NCBI RefSeq assembly: GCF_004331695.1
Contig: NZ_SJSL01000004.1
Location: 1 to 64,000 of the forward strand
Length of the DNA stretch: 64,000 nucleotides
Direction of reading: 5' to 3'
Source of the DNA: Pedobacter psychroterrae
GTDB lineage: Bacteria; Bacteroidota; Bacteroidia; Sphingobacteriales; Sphingobacteriaceae
The translations under genes and the position numbers were made by a program. The first letter of the stretch is position 1. Each line of letters begins with the position of its first letter. The notes beneath the pieces were generated by a model, which saw nothing but the letters and a program-made list of their open reading frames with translations, was not told where the DNA came from and searched no databases. Shown piece after piece: positions 60,577 to 64,000 of this stretch.

Positions 60577-60603
60577 ACGACTACCAAATCTAAAATATTT
60601 ATA

Positions 60604-60634
60604 ATCCCCCTGTTTAATTTATGAATAGGGGGAT
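60604..60634 (+). terminator. Terminator after osmC
   Basis: ATCCCCCT (60604-60611) pairs with AGGGGGAT (60627-60634), loop of 15 bases, followed by ATTTTTTTTT. It closes the AsmA-OsmC unit ahead of proB. Confidence 0.85.
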
Positions 60635-60718
60635 ATTTTTTTTGTGTTAAGTTGTGTTAAACGCTCCAAAATATCTAATTTCGGTTTTTAATGCGATCAA
60701 ATACAATTAAACACACAA

Positions 60719-61753
60719 ATGACCAAGTCAATACTTGTTTTGAAATTAGGCTCTGCTTCAATTACAACTGCTAAAGGAGCAATAGATGAGACAATTATAG
60801 CCGATATAACCCGTCAGGTTTCAGAACTCGCTCAAAATCACCACCTGATACTGGTTTCCTCTGGTGCGGTAGCGGCAGGTATGAAGTATATTAAAAATTA
60901 TAAGGGCAAAATTAGTGAGCGTAAAGCAGCAGCATCTATTGGAAATCCATTGCTGCTGGGTACTTATGCTAAATATTTTCAGCAGTACAATATTTCCATT
61001 GCCCAGAGCCTGTGCGAAAGGCAGCATTTTTCTAACAGGACCCAATTTCTGCAGCTAAAAGAAACATACGAGGAATTGTGGAAGAATGGGGTAATACCCA
61101 TCGCGAATGAGAATGATGTGGTGAGCAACCTGGAGCTTAAGTTTTCGGACAATGATGAACTGGCTACGCTGCTGGGGGTAGGTTTTGGTGCATCGCTGAT
61201 ATTGTTGGGTACTTCGGTACCAGGCGTATTGGACAGAGAAGGCAATGTAGTGGAACGGATTGATTCCATAAATAATGAGATCTTCTCGCTGGCCAATAAG
61301 AAGACATCAGAAGTAGGACTGGGGGGAATGACCTCTAAACTTACCTTTGCACACCTTGCTTCTACCATGGGGATTAAGGTGGTAATATTTGGCGTAAGGA
61401 CACCTGATGGAATATTAAAGGCGGTAAGGGGAGAGACGGGGACGGTCTGCACCCCTAAGAACTGCTCCATACCAGCCCGTAATAAATGGCTGGCAAGCGG
61501 CAGTCTGGTTACTGGCAGACTAATGATTGATGGGGGTGCCTGTGAAGCGATCAGGAAACGAAAGAGCCTGCTTGCCGTTGGCGTACAATCGGTGGTTACC
61601 CCCTTTGCAAACGGGGAAATATTTGAGATCATTGACGATCAGTCGAGCATAGTGGCCGTAGCCCTTGCGAAAATCTCTTCAGATATGATCAGTCATGATT
61701 CAAAACAACATAATTTAGAAATAGCAAATGCAAGTGATATTGTAATTTTATAA
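60719..61753 (+). CDS. proB: Glutamate 5-kinase
   Basis: First enzyme of proline synthesis, phosphorylating glutamate. Amino-acid kinase fold: ILVLKLGSASITTAKGAIDE, LVSSGAVAAGMKYIKN, ISERKAAASIGNPLLLGTYA, IPIANENDVVSNLELKFSDN, DELATLLGVGFGASLILLGT, and SEVGLGGMTSKLTFAHLAST. After the kinase domain the chain goes on with a PUA-like end (WLASGSLVTGRLMIDGGACE, RKRKSLLAVGVQSVVTPF). Length 344 residues. Seven bases after its stop the proA gene begins. Confidence 0.95.
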   Translation: MTKSILVLKLGSASITTAKGAIDETIIADITRQVSELAQNHHLILVSSGAVAAGMKYIKNYKGKISERKAAASIGNPLLLGTYAKYFQQYNISIAQSLCERQHFSNRTQFLQLKETYEELWKNGVIPIANENDVVSNLELKFSDNDELATLLGVGFGASLILLGTSVPGVLDREGNVVERIDSINNEIFSLANKKTSEVGLGGMTSKLTFAHLASTMGIKVVIFGVRTPDGILKAVRGETGTVCTPKNCSIPARNKWLASGSLVTGRLMIDGGACEAIRKRKSLLAVGVQSVVTPFANGEIFEIIDDQSSIVAVALAKISSDMISHDSKQHNLEIANASDIVIL

Positions 61754-61760
61754 AGAACTA

Positions 61761-63008
61761 ATGGAATTGATCCAAAATCAGCTTATCAATGCAAAGAAGG
61801 CCAAAGAGTCTATATTGAAGCTTAGTGATGGCGACAAACAAAGCGTTATACGCAGGCTTGCTGACTTAATAATAGAACAAAAGGACAACATCTTATCTGA
61901 AAATCTTAAGGATCTGGAAAGGATGTCGCCCAGCGACCCCAAGAAAGACCGCCTGCTGCTGACCGCAGCGCGTATAACTGATCTTTCAAAAAGTTTGAAT
62001 GATGTGGCCGCTTTGCCGGACCCTACCAATATACTTATTTCAGAAACTACTATAGACAACGGGCTGTACATCCGAAAGATAACGGTGGCTTTGGGAGTGG
62101 TGGGCGTGATTTATGAATCGAGGCCTAATGTGACACTCGATGTGGCCGCACTGTGCATAAGATCTGGCAATGTTTGTCTGCTGAGGGGTGGTCAGGATGC
62201 GTGCCATACCAACCAGTACATTGTATCGCTGATCCAGCAGGTGCTGGCATCATTTGATCTGGATGTCAACATTGTACAGCAGTGGCCTGGCGATAGGAAA
62301 TATATGCTTGACTTTTTGCAGGCCGAGAAATACATAGATGTGATCATTCCGCGCGGTTCATCAGAGCTGATCGCATATGTACGCAAGCATGCGCTGGTCC
62401 CGGTGATCGAGACAGGTGCGGGAGTTTGTCATACTTATATAGAGAAATCTGCCGACCTGAATATGGCTGCTGAGGTAGTGGTGAATGCCAAAGTATCCCG
62501 TCCTTCAGTATGTAATTCACTGGATACCATACTGGTAGATAGTGAGATAGCTCAGGAATTTATAGAGCAGGTTTCACCATTAATGGCCAACTATAAAGTA
62601 GAGATATTTGCCGACCAGGCATCAGCGGCAATGCTGGAAAAAGTTAATTATCCTTTTTTAAGCCATGCAACCGAGGAAGATTATGGTAGAGAATTTCTGG
62701 ATTTTAAATGTTCATTGAAGATAGTAAACAATACTACAGAGGCACTGGACCATATTTCTGAATTTTCATCTAAGCACTCTGAAGCGATCATCACCAGGGA
62801 TGCGGCGGCGAGCGAAAGATTTTTGAGCCAGGTGGATGCTGCTGTAGTTTATTTAAATGCTTCGACCAGGTTTACCGACGGGCAGGTATTTGGTTTGGGC
62901 GCGGAGATAGGCATCTCGACCCAAAAGCTTCACGCAAGAGGGCCTTTTGCATTAGAAAAATTGGTAACAGAAAAATGGATAGTAAGAGGTGAGGGCCAAG
63001 TAAGATGA
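61761..63008 (+). CDS. proA: Gamma-glutamyl phosphate reductase (glutamate-5-semialdehyde dehydrogenase)
   Basis: Second step of proline synthesis, reducing glutamyl phosphate with NADPH. Motifs: LGVVGVIYESRPNVTLDVAA, CIRSGNVCLLRGGQDACHTN, IDVIIPRGSSELIAYVRKHA, VPVIETGAGVCHTYI, ARPSVCNSLDT-type VSRPSVCNSLDTILVD with the catalytic Cys, and FGLGAEIGISTQKLHARGPF. Length 415 residues is normal. Its stop TGA overlaps the start of the next gene (ATGA), so a regulator is translationally coupled to it. Confidence 0.96.
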   Translation: MELIQNQLINAKKAKESILKLSDGDKQSVIRRLADLIIEQKDNILSENLKDLERMSPSDPKKDRLLLTAARITDLSKSLNDVAALPDPTNILISETTIDNGLYIRKITVALGVVGVIYESRPNVTLDVAALCIRSGNVCLLRGGQDACHTNQYIVSLIQQVLASFDLDVNIVQQWPGDRKYMLDFLQAEKYIDVIIPRGSSELIAYVRKHALVPVIETGAGVCHTYIEKSADLNMAAEVVVNAKVSRPSVCNSLDTILVDSEIAQEFIEQVSPLMANYKVEIFADQASAAMLEKVNYPFLSHATEEDYGREFLDFKCSLKIVNNTTEALDHISEFSSKHSEAIITRDAAASERFLSQVDAAVVYLNASTRFTDGQVFGLGAEIGISTQKLHARGPFALEKLVTEKWIVRGEGQVR

Positions 63009-64000
63009 AACCAGCGTCTATAAAAGACATAGCCAGCAAGGCTAATGTATCGATCACAACAGTATCGTTCATACTTAATGGCAAGGCTGAAAAAATGAGG
63101 ATCAGCAAGGCAGTGATTGAAAAAGTTCAGGCCATTATAAAGGAATTGGGATTTACACCCAACCAGGTGGCCAGAAGTTTGCGCACTGGTAATACGAAGA
63201 CCATAGGTCTGATTGTAGAGGATATTTCCAACCCGTTCTTTGCCAGTATAGCGCGGAAGATAGAAGATAAAGCCTATAAGAAAGGCTATAAGATCAGCTA
63301 TTCAAGTACTGAAAATGATCCGGTTAAGGCCAAAGACCTGATAGAGATGTTTAAGTCCAGACAGGTAGATGCGTACATTATCGCACCTGTACCCGGCATT
63401 GAAAATGATATTAAGCGATTGCTGGCAGATAAAATACCGGTAGTGATATTTGACAGAAACCTGCCGGACCTTGAAGTCAATTTTGTGGTGGTAGACAATT
63501 TTAACGGTACTTATATCGCCACCAAACACCTGTTGGACAGCGGAAAAAAGAACATTGCTTTTGTTACCGTAGACCTTCATGTAGACCAGATGAACAACCG
63601 TCTTTTTGGTTACGAGAAGGCACTACAGGACTATAATATACAGGTCAGAAAAGACCTGTATACAGCGGTGAAATTTGACAGTTCAGATTCCAATACGAAT
63701 GCCCAGCTGATGACGCTGTTTGAAAACAATCCCGAGATTGATGCGGTGTTGTTCTCTACCAACTACCTAGCAATTAAGGGCCTCGGTGTTCTGAAGCAAC
63801 TTAAAAAGGAGATAAACAAAGACCTTAGTGTCATAGCCTATGATGACCATGATGTATTCAGGTTGCATTCACCTCCTATAAGTGTTGTCGATCAGCCAAT
63901 TGAAGAAATAGCAGAGCGTATTATCGACATAGTGCTACTTGAGCTGGCTTCGGTCAACAAGGCGGTAAAAAACAGGGAGGTAAGCAAGGTAATCCTGCAG
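63005..64000 (+). CDS. LacI/GalR-family transcriptional regulator (cut by window edge)
   Basis: Open for 332 codons to the last base and unfinished. The start is ATG at 63005, overlapping the proA stop. The DNA-binding head is MKPASIKDIASKANVSITTV, SFILNGKAEKMRISKAVIEK, then VARSLRTGNTKTIGLIVEDI and the sugar-binding core SNPFFASIARKIEDKAYKKG with YIIAPVPGIE. This fold normally binds a sugar and controls a catabolic operon. Its place behind proBA is unusual; the targets may lie downstream, outside the window. Confidence 0.9.
   Translation, partial: MKPASIKDIASKANVSITTVSFILNGKAEKMRISKAVIEKVQAIIKELGFTPNQVARSLRTGNTKTIGLIVEDISNPFFASIARKIEDKAYKKGYKISYSSTENDPVKAKDLIEMFKSRQVDAYIIAPVPGIENDIKRLLADKIPVVIFDRNLPDLEVNFVVVDNFNGTYIATKHLLDSGKKNIAFVTVDLHVDQMNNRLFGYEKALQDYNIQVRKDLYTAVKFDSSDSNTNAQLMTLFENNPEIDAVLFSTNYLAIKGLGVLKQLKKEINKDLSVIAYDDHDVFRLHSPPISVVDQPIEEIAERIIDIVLLELASVNKAVKNREVSKVILQ

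Noticed and set aside
60979..61632. 217-codon frame on the minus strand
   Set aside because: It lies wholly within proB, whose motifs are clear on the plus strand; it is an antisense shadow.

Overview
The window looks like a chromosome segment of a Bacteroidota bacterium of the Sphingobacteriaceae, most likely Pedobacter or a close relative. The reasons are a SusC/SusD pair with surface lipoproteins, GH97 and GH76 enzymes, a DUF6428-containing ars operon, KTSC/DinB/PA2169-type small genes, very weak Shine-Dalgarno sequences with A-rich start regions, and several matches to the Bacteroidota promoter TTG-N19-TAnnTTTG. The genus is an inference from gene content; no rRNA gene is present. I saw no tRNA, rRNA, CRISPR array or prophage.

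Layout. 1-1077: two nested IS3-family elements, the older one (orfA with a nonsense codon, orfB cut) broken by a second that runs off the left edge. 1.3-5.7 kb (minus strand): amidase with SH3 domains, then a two-gene lipoprotein operon (Ig-like/LamG protein and GH76 alpha-mannanase). 6.0-15.3 kb: accessory patch with a membrane protein carrying a TonB C-terminal domain, an AbiV-like HEPN protein, DNA ligase D coupled to a small unknown gene, several broken small genes (orphan signal peptide, amber-interrupted membrane protein, homopolymer frameshift), and an EnvC-like murein hydrolase activator. 15.4-21.1 kb: blaI-blaR1-TonB receptor operon followed by an exported beta-propeller protein. 21.3-22.9 kb: DUF805 protein, a sigma-factor remnant and an unknown gene. 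22.9-28.1 kb: galactonate-type catabolic operon (SMP-30 lactonase, KDPG/KDPGal aldolase, DgoD-like dehydratase, MFS symporter, DgoK kinase). 28.3-30.8 kb: arsenic operon (arsR, DUF6428, arsC, acr3). 31.2-32.3 kb: Rpn/PD-(D/E)XK protein. 32.5-53.3 kb: polysaccharide utilisation locus for alpha-galactosides (SusC, SusD, two discoidin-type lipoproteins, AraC regulator, aldose epimerase, GH97, sugar symporter, DUF5107-TPR protein, GH36, sialate O-acetylesterase). 53.3-60.6 kb: housekeeping and stress genes (KTSC, PA2169-type, Cu/Zn SOD, DinB, Mqo, AsmA, OsmC). 60.7 kb to the end: proB, proA and a LacI-type regulator cut by the window edge.

Working together: the 32.5-53.3 kb locus can bind and import alpha-galactosides, remove acetyl groups, release galactose by two unrelated alpha-galactosidase families, convert the anomer and take it through the inner membrane. 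The dgo-type operon a few kb upstream would degrade the oxidised sugar (galactonate), although no galactose dehydrogenase is visible to join the two. The most unusual signals are the blaI-blaR1-receptor operon with a palindrome inside its promoter, the ligD-coupled unknown gene, the AbiV-like gene, and a dense set of single-lesion pseudogenes at 11-13 kb.
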